Source of the DNA: Brevundimonas vancanneytii
GTDB lineage: Bacteria > Pseudomonadota > Alphaproteobacteria > Caulobacterales > Caulobacteraceae
DNA length: 49,110 bases
NCBI GenBank assembly: GCA_945861515.1
Contig: CAMAVA010000006.1
Span: 1-49,110, forward strand
Direction: 5' to 3'
A program made the translations under genes and the position numbers. The notes beneath the pieces are model-generated. The model worked only from the letters and a program-made list of their open reading frames with translations, had not been told where the DNA came from and did not search any database. Positions 14,506 to 26,774 of the stretch are shown piece after piece; positions within the stretch are counted from its first letter, which is position 1; each line of letters starts with the position of its first letter.

Positions 14506-16773
14506 ATGAAGACCATGTGGAAAGCCATGCTTCTGGCCGGCTGCGCCTGGAGCGCAGTCTCGACGGGCGCCTATGCCCAGGACGTCGCCGCCAGCGGCGA
14601 AACCGAAGTCGGCGAAGTGGTGGTCACCGCCCGTCGTCGCGAGGAAAACCTGAAGGACGTTCCGGTCGCCGTCTCGGCGGTCAGCGAACAGGCCCTGGAA
14701 CGGACCGGCGGCGTCGACATCACCATCATCGGCCAGATCACGCCCAATGCCACGGTCCAGGCGGCCCGGGGCACCAACTCAACCCTGATCAGCTTCATCC
14801 GCGGCGTCGGCCAGCAGGACCCGCTCTGGGGCTTCGAGCCCGGCGTCGGCCTCTATATCGATGATGTCTATGTCGCCCGCCCCCAGGGCGCGGTGCTGGA
14901 CGTGTTCGACATCCAGCGCATCGAAGTGCTGCGCGGCCCCCAGGGCACGCTCTACGGCCGCAACACCATCGGCGGCGCCATCAAGTATGTGACCAAGCGC
15001 CTGGGCGACGAGCCGGAAGCGAACCTCAAGGGCGCGGTGGGTTCCTATAACCAGCGCGACCTGGTGGCCTCGGGCAGCCTGCCCCTGGGCGAGACCTTTG
15101 CGGTCGGCGGCGCCTTCGCCGTCTACAAGCGCGACGGGTTCGGCGAGAACATCAACACCGGCGCCGAACACTATGACAAGGACGTCCAGGCCGCCCGTCT
15201 CTCGGCGGAATGGACCCCCAGCGAAGACCTGTTCTTCCGTCTGGCCGGCGACTGGGTGCAGGACGATTCCAACCCCCGCCACGGCTATCGTGAAGTCCAG
15301 GCCCTGACCGCAGGCGGCGTTCCGATCCCCGGCGGCGCGCCGCTCGGCGACGTTTATGACACCCAGGCCGGGGTCGGCGACAGGAACGACGTGCGCACCC
15401 GCGGCCTGTCCTTCACCGGCCAGTGGGACATCAGCGACAGCCTGACCTTCAAGTCGATCAGCGCCTATCGCGACGGCGACACCAAGACCGTCATCGATTT
15501 CGACGGCCTGCCCGCCGCCATCCTGGACATCCCGGCCTATTACGCCGACGAGCAGTTCACCCAGGAACTGCAGCTGCTCTACGCCGGCGAACGGGTCCAG
15601 GGCGTCGCCGGCCTCTACTATCTCGACGGCACCGCCGAAGGCGCCTTCGACACCATCCTCAGCCAGGCCGGCATCGTCATCGGCACCGGCGGCAGCGTGA
15701 AGACCAAGAGCTACGCGGCCTTCGCCGACGTCAGCATCGATGTCTCGGACCGGTTCAAGGTCTCGGTCGGCGGCCGCTGGACCCAGGACGAGAAGGAAGG
15801 GACCGTCTTCCGCGCCAACTATCTGAGCGCCACCCGCAGCCCGCTGAATGGCGGAACGCCCCGCGCCCCTCTGCTGGTGCGGTCCAACTACACCAACGAC
15901 AATACCTTCGAGAAATTCACGCCCCGGGTCAGCCTCAGCTATGACCTGACCGACGACCTGACCACCTACCTGTCCTACGGCCAGGGCTTCAAATCGGGCG
16001 GCTTCGACATGCGCGGCGACGTCTTCCTGACGCCGCAAACGGTGAACGGCTATGATCCGGAGACCGTCGACAGCTACGAACTGGGCCTCAAGGGCTCGGT
16101 TTATGACGGCAGGATCAGCTTCGCCACGGCGTTCTTCAAGGCTGAGTACAAGGACCAGCAGGTCACCACCCAGGTTCCCGTGGGGGCCGGCATCGCCAGC
16201 TTCGTCGACAATGTCGGCTCGTCCGACATGTGGGGCTGGGAGCTGGAAAGCACCCTGCGCTTCACCGAAAACCTGCGGGCCGGCGTGACCCTGGGCTACA
16301 TCAAGGCCGAGTATAACGAGTTCATCCGCTTCTATCCGGCGGGCGCCATCAACCCCCTGACCGGAACCGTGGTCCCGGCCGGCGGCGTCTATCTGAATAT
16401 CGCCGACCTGGCCGAATTCCAGAACACCCCGGAATGGACCGGCAACGTCAACGCGACCTGGACCCTGGATGTGGCGGGCGGCGACCTGGCCATCACCCCC
16501 AGCGCCTCGTTCCGCGACAAGTACCGGCAGTTCGAGTTCGCAGCCCCCCTGCTGGACCAGGAGGCCTTCTGGCTGGCCGACCTGAGCGCCGTCTGGACGG
16601 CGCCCGGCGGCGGCTGGAAGCTGACCTTCACCGGCAAGAACCTGGGTGACGAACGCTACCGGATCGGCGGCTACAATTTCCCGCAGTCGTCCGGCGTCCT
16701 GTTCGGCAACTCGGTGGTCGGCTTCTACGGCCCGCCGCGCACCCTGACCGTCGGGGCCGAAGTGAAGTTCTGA
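14506..16773 (+). CDS. TonB-dependent outer-membrane receptor
   Basis: A 755-residue receptor. The signal peptide is MKTMWKAMLLAGCAWSAVST-GAYAQ (cut about residue 25), then a TonB box and start of plug in EVVVTARRREENLKDVPVAV. The plug (about 40-155) includes SFIRGVGQQDPLWGFEPGVG, IEVLRGPQGTLYGRNTIGGA and KYVTKRLG. The 22-strand barrel follows (YLSYGQGFKSGGFDMRG is a typical hairpin) and ends in FYGPPRTLTVGAEVKF with the terminal Phe needed for BamA recognition. The ATG at 14506 is supported by AGGGAGGG at 14491-14498. The ligand is unknown. It belongs with the upstream TetR and downstream MFS gene. Confidence 0.95.
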   Translation: MKTMWKAMLLAGCAWSAVSTGAYAQDVAASGETEVGEVVVTARRREENLKDVPVAVSAVSEQALERTGGVDITIIGQITPNATVQAARGTNSTLISFIRGVGQQDPLWGFEPGVGLYIDDVYVARPQGAVLDVFDIQRIEVLRGPQGTLYGRNTIGGAIKYVTKRLGDEPEANLKGAVGSYNQRDLVASGSLPLGETFAVGGAFAVYKRDGFGENINTGAEHYDKDVQAARLSAEWTPSEDLFFRLAGDWVQDDSNPRHGYREVQALTAGGVPIPGGAPLGDVYDTQAGVGDRNDVRTRGLSFTGQWDISDSLTFKSISAYRDGDTKTVIDFDGLPAAILDIPAYYADEQFTQELQLLYAGERVQGVAGLYYLDGTAEGAFDTILSQAGIVIGTGGSVKTKSYAAFADVSIDVSDRFKVSVGGRWTQDEKEGTVFRANYLSATRSPLNGGTPRAPLLVRSNYTNDNTFEKFTPRVSLSYDLTDDLTTYLSYGQGFKSGGFDMRGDVFLTPQTVNGYDPETVDSYELGLKGSVYDGRISFATAFFKAEYKDQQVTTQVPVGAGIASFVDNVGSSDMWGWELESTLRFTENLRAGVTLGYIKAEYNEFIRFYPAGAINPLTGTVVPAGGVYLNIADLAEFQNTPEWTGNVNATWTLDVAGGDLAITPSASFRDKYRQFEFAAPLLDQEAFWLADLSAVWTAPGGGWKLTFTGKNLGDERYRIGGYNFPQSSGVLFGNSVVGFYGPPRTLTVGAEVKF

Positions 16774-16793
16774 TCCAGGGCCTCTGGAACCAG

Positions 16794-16826
16794 GGGGCGG
16801 TCCGGCGACGGGCCGCCCCTTTTTCT
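16794..16826 (+). terminator. Rho-independent terminator after the receptor gene
   Basis: GGGGCGG (16794-16800) pairs with CCGCCCC (16813-16819), followed by TTTTTCTT. The stem and T-run are strong. It lies between the receptor and the MFS gene, so the transporter may depend on read-through or its own promoter. Confidence 0.85.
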
Positions 16827-16893
16827 TGCCTGATCGCCAAAACCTGCCCCAAAGCCTGCCGCAATACCTGCCCCTCTCCGTCGGAGCCCGTCC

Positions 16894-18183
16894 ATGACCA
16901 CGTCGCAAGCCAAGGCGCCCAGCGCGGGCTATCGAACCTATGTCCTGGCGATCCTGATCGTCGTCTACACCTTCAACTTCCTGGACCGGCAGATCCTCGG
17001 AATCCTGGCCGGATCGATCAAGGCCGACCTGGGTCTGACCGACAGCCAGCTGGGTCTGATGGGCGGCCTGGCCTTCGCGCTCTTCTATACGGGCCTGGGC
17101 ATTCCCGTGGCCTGGCTGGCTGACCGGAGCAGCCGAACCTGGATCATGACCGGAGCCCTGACCATCTGGAGCGGCTTCACCGCCCTCTGCGGCCTGGCCA
17201 CCGGCTTCTGGCAGCTGTTCCTCTGCCGCATGGGCGTCGGCATCGGCGAGGCGGGCGGCACGGCCCCGGCCTACAGTTTGATCTCCGACTATTTCCCGCC
17301 CAGCCAGAGGGCCCGGGCCCTGGCCGCCTACAGTTTCGGCATCCCCATCGGCAGCGCCCTGGGCATCCTGTTTGGCGGCCTGATCGCCGCCGCCATCGAC
17401 TGGCGCACCGCCTTTGTCGCCGTAGGCCTCTGCGGCGTGCTGCTGGCGCCGATCTTCCGCCTGACAGTCCGCGACCCCCGGCGCGGCGGCTGGTTCGAGG
17501 CCGAGGGCGAGGCGGCCCCGCCCGCCCAGCCGCCCGCCGCCAGCCTGGCCAGCGTCATGAAGACCCTGTTGCCCAAGCCCAGTTTCTGGCTGCTCTCCCT
17601 GGGGGCGGCCGCTTCTTCGGTCTGCGGCTATGGCGTGGCCTTCTGGCTGCCCAGTTTCTTCGAGCGCAGCCTCGGGCTCGGGCTGGTGGACCGGTCGCTG
17701 TTCCTGGGGGCGCTGACCCTGGTGGGCGGCGTGGCGGGCGTCTGGGGCGGCGGCTGGCTGGCCGACCGGTTCGGCGGGAAATCCAAGGCGGCCTATCCCC
17801 TGGTCCCGGCCATCGCCTTCCTGATTGCCCTGCCCTGCTTCTTCCTGGCCATCGGCGCGACAAACCTCTGGGTCGCCTTCTTCCTGTTCCTGATTCCCCA
17901 GGGCCTGAATCTGGCCTGGCTGGGGCCGATCATCACCTCGATCCAGCATCTGGTGCCCGGCCAGATGCGGTCGACGGCATCCGCCGCCTTCCTGTTCATC
18001 AACAACCTGATCGGCCTGGGCCTGGGCACCTGGTATTTCGGCGCCGTATCCGACGCCCTGCAGCCGCAGTTCGGCGCCGCCAGCCTGAAATATGCGATCT
18101 ACAGCGGACTGGCCTTCTATCTGGTCAGCGCCGGGCTGTTTTTTCTGGCCAGCCGCAGGCTCAAGCAGGACTGGGTGGACTGA
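16894..18183 (+). CDS. MFS transporter (spinster-like)
   Basis: A 429-residue inner-membrane carrier with about 12 helices. The start region YVLAILIVVYTFNFLDRQIL is the signature of the spinster-like MFS group common in Caulobacter and sphingomonads. The loop motif GIPVAWLADRSSR (between helices 2 and 3), CRMGVGIGEAGGTAPAYSLI and SDYFPPSQRARALAAYS are also typical. The second half begins after a Pro/Ala-rich loop near residue 205. Its position behind a TonB-dependent receptor suggests it carries the same ligand across the inner membrane; the substrate is not known. Confidence 0.92.
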   Translation: MTTSQAKAPSAGYRTYVLAILIVVYTFNFLDRQILGILAGSIKADLGLTDSQLGLMGGLAFALFYTGLGIPVAWLADRSSRTWIMTGALTIWSGFTALCGLATGFWQLFLCRMGVGIGEAGGTAPAYSLISDYFPPSQRARALAAYSFGIPIGSALGILFGGLIAAAIDWRTAFVAVGLCGVLLAPIFRLTVRDPRRGGWFEAEGEAAPPAQPPAASLASVMKTLLPKPSFWLLSLGAAASSVCGYGVAFWLPSFFERSLGLGLVDRSLFLGALTLVGGVAGVWGGGWLADRFGGKSKAAYPLVPAIAFLIALPCFFLAIGATNLWVAFFLFLIPQGLNLAWLGPIITSIQHLVPGQMRSTASAAFLFINNLIGLGLGTWYFGAVSDALQPQFGAASLKYAIYSGLAFYLVSAGLFFLASRRLKQDWVD

Positions 18184-18301
18184 CCTGCGCAAGGATAAGG
18201 CTTTGAGGGGGTCAATCGACCGGCAGGCCAATAGACCGGCGGTCGATCAGTCCCTCCAAAGTCCGGCGCAAAGGTAGTTTCCACCTACCGCAGGGTCCGG
18301 G

Positions 18302-18331
18302 TTGCGCGGCCCCTTGTGCGGCGCCTATAAC
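18302..18331 (+). promoter_or_regulatory. Probable sigma-70-type promoter of the suc operon
   Basis: TTGCGC at 18302-18307 and TATAAC at 18326-18331 are 18 bases apart and lie 54 bases upstream of the sucC start. The pair fits the housekeeping consensus reasonably well. No other promoter-like pair was seen in the 200-base gap. Confidence 0.45.
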
Positions 18332-18384
18332 CCCCCGGCCCGCGGCAAAGCGGGCGCTTCCCGCCAGGCGAGCCCTTTCAAGCG

Positions 18385-19578
18385 ATGAACATTCACGAAC
18401 ACCAGGCCAAGGCCGTCCTCGCCGAATTCGGCGCCCCCGTTCCGCGCGGTTTTGCTGCGTTTACCCCGGAAGAGGCGGCGGCCGCCGCTGAAAAGCTGGG
18501 TGGACCGGTCTATGTTGTGAAGAGCCAGATCCATGCCGGCGGCCGGGGCAAGGGCCGTTTCGAGGGCCTGGGTCCGGACTCCAAGGGCGGCGTCCGCGTC
18601 GTCAAGTCTGTCGCCGATGTGCGCAGCAACGCCGAGGAAATGCTGAACCGGGTCCTGGTGACCCATCAGACCGGTCCCAAGGGCAAGCAGGTGAACCGCC
18701 TCTACATCGAGGAAGGCGCCGACATCGCCAAGGAATTCTACCTCTCCTTGTTGGTCGACCGCGAAACCAGCCGCGTGTCGGTGGTGGCCTCGACGGAGGG
18801 CGGCATGGACATCGAAGAGGTGGCCCACAGCACACCCGACAAGATCCACACCTTCTCCATCGACCCGGCGACCGGCGTCATGGCCCATCATGGCCGCACC
18901 CTGTCCAAGTCCCTGGGACTGAGCGGCGGCCTGGCCAAGGAGGCCGGCGCGCTTCTCGGCCGGCTCTACGCCGCCTTCCTGGCCAAGGACATGGAGATGC
19001 TGGAGATCAACCCCCTGATCGTCACCGGCGATGACCACCTGCGGGTCCTGGACGCCAAGATCAGCTTCGACGGCAACGCCCTGTTCCGCCATCCCGACAT
19101 CGTCGCCCTGCGCGACGAAACCGAGGAAGACGCCAAGGAGATCGAGGCCAGCAAGTATGACCTCAGCTACATCGCCCTGGACGGCGAAATCGGCTGCATG
19201 GTTAATGGCGCCGGCCTGGCCATGGCCACCATGGACATCATCAAGCTCTATGGCGCGGAACCCGCCAACTTCCTCGATGTCGGCGGCGGCGCCAGCAAGG
19301 AAAAGGTCACGGCGGCCTTCAAGATCATCACCGCCGACCCCAACGTCAAAGGCATCCTGGTCAACATCTTCGGCGGCATCATGCGCTGCGACATCATTGC
19401 CGAGGGCGTTATCGCCGCGGTCAAGGAGGTCGGGCTGACGGTTCCCCTGGTGGTTCGCCTGGAAGGCACCAATGTCGAGCTTGGCAAGCAGATCATTCGG
19501 GACTCCGGTCTCAATGTAATCGCCGCCAATGACCTGTCCGACGGCGCCGAAAAGATCGTCAAGGCAGTCCGCGGCTGA
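18385..19578 (+). CDS. sucC: Succinyl-CoA synthetase beta subunit
   Basis: A 397-residue ATP-grasp subunit of the TCA enzyme that converts succinyl-CoA to succinate with formation of nucleoside triphosphate. It begins [20 protein letters not shown], has the ATP-grasp Gly loop [13 protein letters not shown] (about 52-64), [20 protein letters not shown] near 211-230 and the C-terminal ligase part with [16 protein letters not shown] (about 328-343) and [15 protein letters not shown]. Length and start match the family. Its TGA overlaps by one base the ATG of an unrecognised secreted protein, which separates it from sucD. Confidence 0.97.
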   Translation: MNIHEHQAKAVLAEFGAPVPRGFAAFTPEEAAAAAEKLGGPVYVVKSQIHAGGRGKGRFEGLGPDSKGGVRVVKSVADVRSNAEEMLNRVLVTHQTGPKGKQVNRLYIEEGADIAKEFYLSLLVDRETSRVSVVASTEGGMDIEEVAHSTPDKIHTFSIDPATGVMAHHGRTLSKSLGLSGGLAKEAGALLGRLYAAFLAKDMEMLEINPLIVTGDDHLRVLDAKISFDGNALFRHPDIVALRDETEEDAKEIEASKYDLSYIALDGEIGCMVNGAGLAMATMDIIKLYGAEPANFLDVGGGASKEKVTAAFKIITADPNVKGILVNIFGGIMRCDIIAEGVIAAVKEVGLTVPLVVRLEGTNVELGKQIIRDSGLNVIAANDLSDGAEKIVKAVRG

Positions 19579-20171
19579 TGCTGCCGGCCCTGGCTTCCCT
19601 GTTGCTGATGACCCAGGCGGCGCCCGCCGCCGGGGTCGATGCACGGCTGGATGCCTTCAAGGCCGCCTGTCTGCCCGAACACCGGAGCCCGGAAAAGCGC
19701 CCGGCCGTCTTTGCCCGCGAGGGCTGGCGCGCCACGCCGGACGCTGACCATCCCATGCTCGCCGAAGTCCTGAAGCTGTTACGGTCGGAAATGGCCGATG
19801 ACGAGGCCGAGGACATCCATGGCGAGCTGGGCGCCTGGCGCAAGGACCTTTCGGGCCATCCGGTCTATCTGGTCATGACGGTCGCCAGATCCGATGTGAT
19901 GAGCCTGACTGGCTGCTATCTCTTCGACTTTGCGGCCCCGGCCATCGCTGCTGAGCCCGTATCGGCCTGGCTGAAGGAAGCCCCGGCCCAGACCGTCAGC
20001 AATGTCGGCCTGACCGCCCAGATCTGGAATGTCGAAAGCATAGAGGGGGTCTGGGACCTCCAGAACAGCTTCGTCGCCGCCGGGACCCAGGCCGCCAATG
20101 TGGTAGGCTATCACGGCATGAGCATCCAGATGACCTCGACGGTCGTTGACGCCGACAAGACCGCGCCCTGA
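19578..20171 (+). CDS. Secreted protein of unknown function between sucC and sucD
   Basis: A 197-residue protein that I do not recognise. It starts [19 protein letters not shown], a probable Sec signal peptide of about 18 residues. The mature part has [55 protein letters not shown] and a C-terminal hydrophobic-polar stretch. Two mature cysteines, near residues 32 and 112, could pair. Codon use is like the neighbours. The ATG overlaps the sucC stop, so it is coupled to sucC, and sucD follows after 85 bases. An exported protein inside a cytoplasmic enzyme operon is unexpected. Confidence 0.8.
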   Translation: MLPALASLLLMTQAAPAAGVDARLDAFKAACLPEHRSPEKRPAVFAREGWRATPDADHPMLAEVLKLLRSEMADDEAEDIHGELGAWRKDLSGHPVYLVMTVARSDVMSLTGCYLFDFAAPAIAAEPVSAWLKEAPAQTVSNVGLTAQIWNVESIEGVWDLQNSFVAAGTQAANVVGYHGMSIQMTSTVVDADKTAP

Positions 20172-20256
20172 AGACACCATGAGCGCGCCCCTCACCCCAT
20201 TCCCGCATGCGCCGCTGGTCGGCCTCTCCCTTTCCCGCCTCTAGAGACAAGTCCTC

Positions 20257-21141
20257 ATGTCCATCCTCATCGACAAGAACACCAAGGTCATCTGTCAGGG
20301 CATCACCGGCAGCCAGGGCACCTTCCACAGTGAACAGGCGATCGCCTACGGCACCCAGATGGTTGGCGGGGTGACTCCCGGAAAGGGCGGCTCGACCCAT
20401 ATCGGCCTGCCGGTGTTCGACACCGTCGGCGAGGCCGTCGAGGCCACCGGCGCCGACGCCTCGGTGATCTACGTGCCGCCGCCCTTTGCCGCCGACAGCA
20501 TCTGCGAAGCCATCGCCGCCGAGATCCCGCTGATCGTCTGCATCACCGAAGGCATTCCGGTCGCCGACATGGTCCGGGTGAAGCGCTCCCTGTCGGGGTC
20601 CAAGTCGCGGCTGATCGGGCCCAACTGCCCCGGCGTCCTGACCCCCAACCAGTGCAAGATCGGCATCATGCCGGGCGGCATCTTCTCGGCCGGCAGCGTC
20701 GGCGTCGTGTCCCGCTCGGGCACCCTGACCTATGAAGCCGTGTTCCAGACCACCAATGTCGGCCTTGGCCAGACCAGCGCCGTGGGCATCGGCGGCGACC
20801 CGGTCAAGGGCACGGAATTCATCGATATCCTGGAAATGTACCTGGCCGATCCGGACACCAAGTCGATCATCATGATCGGCGAGATCGGCGGCAGCGCCGA
20901 GGAAGATGCGGCGCAGTTCATCGCCGACGAGCGTCGGCGCGGCCGGTCCAAGCCCATGGTCGGCTTCATCGCCGGCGTCACGGCCCCTCCCGGCCGTCGC
21001 ATGGGCCATGCCGGCGCCATCATCTCCGGCGGCAAGGGCGGCGCGGGCGACAAGACCGCCGCCATGGAAGCGGCCGGCATCCGGGTATCGCCGTCTCCCG
21101 CGCGACTGGGCGAGACCCTGGTCGAGCTTCTGCGGGGCTGA
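20257..21141 (+). CDS. sucD: Succinyl-CoA synthetase alpha subunit
   Basis: A 294-residue subunit that binds CoA and carries the phosphohistidine intermediate. It begins [20 protein letters not shown] with the CoA-binding Gly loop, has [35 protein letters not shown] and [13 protein letters not shown], and the active histidine H251 in [19 protein letters not shown]. Its length is normal. It works with the product of sucC, two genes upstream. Confidence 0.97.
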   Translation: MSILIDKNTKVICQGITGSQGTFHSEQAIAYGTQMVGGVTPGKGGSTHIGLPVFDTVGEAVEATGADASVIYVPPPFAADSICEAIAAEIPLIVCITEGIPVADMVRVKRSLSGSKSRLIGPNCPGVLTPNQCKIGIMPGGIFSAGSVGVVSRSGTLTYEAVFQTTNVGLGQTSAVGIGGDPVKGTEFIDILEMYLADPDTKSIIMIGEIGGSAEEDAAQFIADERRRGRSKPMVGFIAGVTAPPGRRMGHAGAIISGGKGGAGDKTAAMEAAGIRVSPSPARLGETLVELLRG

Positions 21142-21325
21142 TGGAAAGGGTCCTGGCCCCCCTTCTGGAGGGGGACCGGGCCACCCCGGGCGCGCCCGGT
21201 CTTGATCAATCGACGAAAAACCATCCGACGCCGCGCCTTTAGCTCCCCATAAACAGGTGGAACGCCTATATGGGGGCCACATTGTTTGGACCGCTCACCG
21301 GGGCGGTGACGAAGGCGCAAGTGAC

Positions 21326-24288
<2,963 letters not shown>

Positions 24289-24289
<1 letters not shown>

Positions 24290-24302
24290 ACCGGATCCGG
24301 TT
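24289..24302. other. Perfect 14-bp palindrome after sucA
   Basis: AACCGGATCCGGTT lies across and just after the sucA stop codon. There is no T-run. It could be a short transcript-stabilising stem or chance; the 140-base sucA-sucB gap holds nothing else clear. Confidence 0.3.
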
Positions 24303-24429
24303 TGTCGCCAGGTGCGGCTCCGGAACCAAAGTTGCCTGTACCGCCCGGTCACCTGGCCGAGCGTCCTGACGAACAAGACGACTGGGGCTGCCCGGCCCCG
24401 ACCGCGACACCGGAACCAAGAGAGATCCC

Positions 24430-25656
24430 ATGGCCGATATCATGACCCCCGCCCTGGGCGAATCCGTCACCGAAGCGACGGTCGCCCGCTGGACAAAGAA
24501 GCCCGGCGACGCGGTACGGAAAGACGAAATCCTGGTCGAGCTGGAGACCGACAAGGTCAGCCTCGAGGTGGCGTCTCCCGCCGACGGCGTGCTGGAAGCG
24601 ATCACCGCCGTTGATGGCGAAACCGTCGTCCCTGGCGCCCTGCTCGGGCGTGTCGCCGAAGGGGCGGTGGCCGCCGCCAGGGCAGCACCCGCCGCGCCCG
24701 CAGTCGTCACACAAGCCCCGGCCCCGGCCGCTCCGCCCCCGGTCGCCGCCGCACCGGCGGTCAAGGCGGACGCTTCCCTGCCCCTGGCGCCGTCCGTCCA
24801 GCGCATTGTCACCGAAACCGGTCTGGACCCCGCGGCGGTTCCGGGAACCGGCAAGGACGGACGGATCACCAAGGGCGACGCCCTGGCGGCGCTGGAGGCC
24901 CGCGCCAACGCACCGGCCCCTGCCGCTCCGCCGCCGGCAGCTGTCCGGGCGGTGCATCCCAGCGAACAGCGGGTCAAGATGACCCGCCTGCGCCAGACCA
25001 TCGCCCGCCGCCTCAAGGAGGCCCAGAACAACGCCGCCATGCTGACCACCTTCAACGAGGTGGACATGAGCGCGGTCATGGCCCTGCGCAATCAATACAA
25101 GGACGTTTTCGAAAAGAGCCACGGCGTCAAGCTGGGCTTCATGAGCTTCTTCGTCCGGGCCTGTGTCGCCGCCCTGAAGGCCGTTCCGGACGTCAATGCC
25201 GAGATCGATGGCACAGACCTGATCTACAAGAACCATTACGACATCGGCGTCGCCGTCGGCACGGAAAAGGGCCTTGTGGTGCCCATCGTCCGGGACGCGG
25301 ACCATATGTCCCTGGCCGAGATCGAGAAGTCCATCGGCGCCCTGGGCAAGAAGGCGCGTGACGGTCATCTGGCCATCGAGGACATGCAGGGCGGCACCTT
25401 CACCATCTCCAATGGCGGGGTCTATGGCTCGCTGATGTCGACGCCGATCCTCAATGCCCCGCAATCGGGCATCCTGGGCATGCACAAGATTCAGGACCGG
25501 CCCATGGTGGTGAACGGCCAGATCGTCATCCGTCCGATGATGTACCTGGCCCTGTCCTATGACCACCGGGTGGTGGACGGCCAGGGCGCCGTGACCTTCC
25601 TGGTCCGGGTCAAGGAAGCCATCGAGGACCCGCAACGCCTGTTGCTGGACGTCTAG
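24430..25656 (+). CDS. sucB: 2-oxoglutarate dehydrogenase E2 component (dihydrolipoyl succinyltransferase)
   Basis: A 408-residue E2 core protein. Domain 1 is the lipoyl domain (residues 2-77) with lipoylated K42 in [11 protein letters not shown]. An Ala/Pro-rich flexible linker runs from about 80 to 112. The E1/E3-binding domain lies near 115-157 ([36 protein letters not shown]). A second Ala/Pro linker precedes the catalytic domain (from about 175), which ends in the active site H379-R-V-V-D383-G. Only one lipoyl domain is present, as usual for succinyltransferases. Confidence 0.97.
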   Translation: MADIMTPALGESVTEATVARWTKKPGDAVRKDEILVELETDKVSLEVASPADGVLEAITAVDGETVVPGALLGRVAEGAVAAARAAPAAPAVVTQAPAPAAPPPVAAAPAVKADASLPLAPSVQRIVTETGLDPAAVPGTGKDGRITKGDALAALEARANAPAPAAPPPAAVRAVHPSEQRVKMTRLRQTIARRLKEAQNNAAMLTTFNEVDMSAVMALRNQYKDVFEKSHGVKLGFMSFFVRACVAALKAVPDVNAEIDGTDLIYKNHYDIGVAVGTEKGLVVPIVRDADHMSLAEIEKSIGALGKKARDGHLAIEDMQGGTFTISNGGVYGSLMSTPILNAPQSGILGMHKIQDRPMVVNGQIVIRPMMYLALSYDHRVVDGQGAVTFLVRVKEAIEDPQRLLLDV

Positions 25657-25675
25657 CCAAGGGCGACGACGCGCC

Positions 25676-26419
25676 ATGATCCGCCCAGACCAGGACCCCA
25701 TCGTCAGCGATGCGCGCGGCTGGTCCTGGCCAGACCTGTTCCAGGACTCCCGCCGTGACCTGAAGCTGGGAACCCATGGACAGCCGTCTTCGACCGCCGT
25801 GGACGGCGCCAGAGCCCGGACCGGCGACGGGCGCCGCCTGACCGGCGATGACGAGGTCCAGACTGCGACAGCCGGGCCGCCACCGATCGTCCGCCAGCAA
25901 GGCCTCGCCCCGACGATCCCGGTCCCGGCCGGCCATCCCGCCGGAACGTCGAAGACGGGGGCTGTCCAGGCTTCGGCGGCCGGCGGGCTGCGAACCTGGC
26001 TGATCGGCGCCGTGATTCTGGCCCTGGCCCTGTTTCACGCCGCTCCCCATTTCGCCGACTGGTTCGGGGACCCGCGCCTGGTGCTGGCGACACGCCTCGG
26101 GGTCCTGCCGTTCGGCCAGGCCCTGACCGCGGCAGCTTCCGGATGGCTGTGGGAACCGACCTGGGTCTGGCTGGGCGCCACGGCGCTTCGGCTGCGCGCC
26201 CTCCAACGCCTCGGCCGGGACCCTGTGGGCGGCGTCACCCTGGTGCTGATAGCCCTGATCTTCCAGACGGCTGTCTGGCTGTTCATGGCCCCGAAAGCAG
26301 GGGCTCCCGGAATTCTTGGCGCCGAACAGTCGGCCCTGCTCTTGATGCTCTTTGTCGAGGGCGCCATCGTCCTGGGCCTCTACGGGCTCACCGGACGCGG
26401 ATCCTCGACGCGTTCTTGA
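25676..26419 (+). CDS. Membrane protein of unknown function between sucB and lpd
   Basis: A 247-residue frame, 19 bases after sucB. The first 100 residues are hydrophilic, Pro/Gly/Arg-rich and probably disordered. The rest has about four hydrophobic segments: TWLIGAVILALALFHAAPHF, LGVLPFGQALTAAASGWLW, VTLVLIALIFQTAVWLFMA and LLLMLFVEGAIVLGLYGL. Codon third positions are G/C-rich throughout, which supports coding. I do not recognise a family. Its place inside the OGDH operon may reflect a conserved local gene order rather than a metabolic role. Confidence 0.65.
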   Translation: MIRPDQDPIVSDARGWSWPDLFQDSRRDLKLGTHGQPSSTAVDGARARTGDGRRLTGDDEVQTATAGPPPIVRQQGLAPTIPVPAGHPAGTSKTGAVQASAAGGLRTWLIGAVILALALFHAAPHFADWFGDPRLVLATRLGVLPFGQALTAAASGWLWEPTWVWLGATALRLRALQRLGRDPVGGVTLVLIALIFQTAVWLFMAPKAGAPGILGAEQSALLLMLFVEGAIVLGLYGLTGRGSSTRS

Positions 26420-26774
26420 GGGCTGTCAGAACAGGGTCACCAAGGGCCGGTAGGCCGAAGCGAATGGATCGCCGTGGGGGGCAATGGTGTTGGTGAAAGC
26501 TCTGCTGGCAGTGATCTACAGCCTGCTGCTGACGGCAGCCGCCCTGATCCTCAATATCGTTGCCGCCGAAAATCTCGCCTTGGCGGGGATGGGCGCCGTT
26601 CTCGCATTCGGCATCCTGCAGGTGGCCGCTGCGCTTTCCCAAGGCATATGGCGGCAACGGCGGCCTGCCGAGACAGGTCAAGACACAGAAGCTTTTGCAG
26701 AATTGGTCCTCGGGCCTCGCATCGACGAACATGATTTGCCATATGAGGCGCCTACGCAAAGGAAGACTTGGCCC

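Noticed and set aside
14779-18231. A 1150-codon open frame on the minus strand opposite the receptor and MFS genes
   Set aside because: It is a by-product of strong G/C third-position bias in the plus-strand genes. The translation is Gly/Gln/Ala-rich without domains, and it spans two well-supported genes and a terminator.
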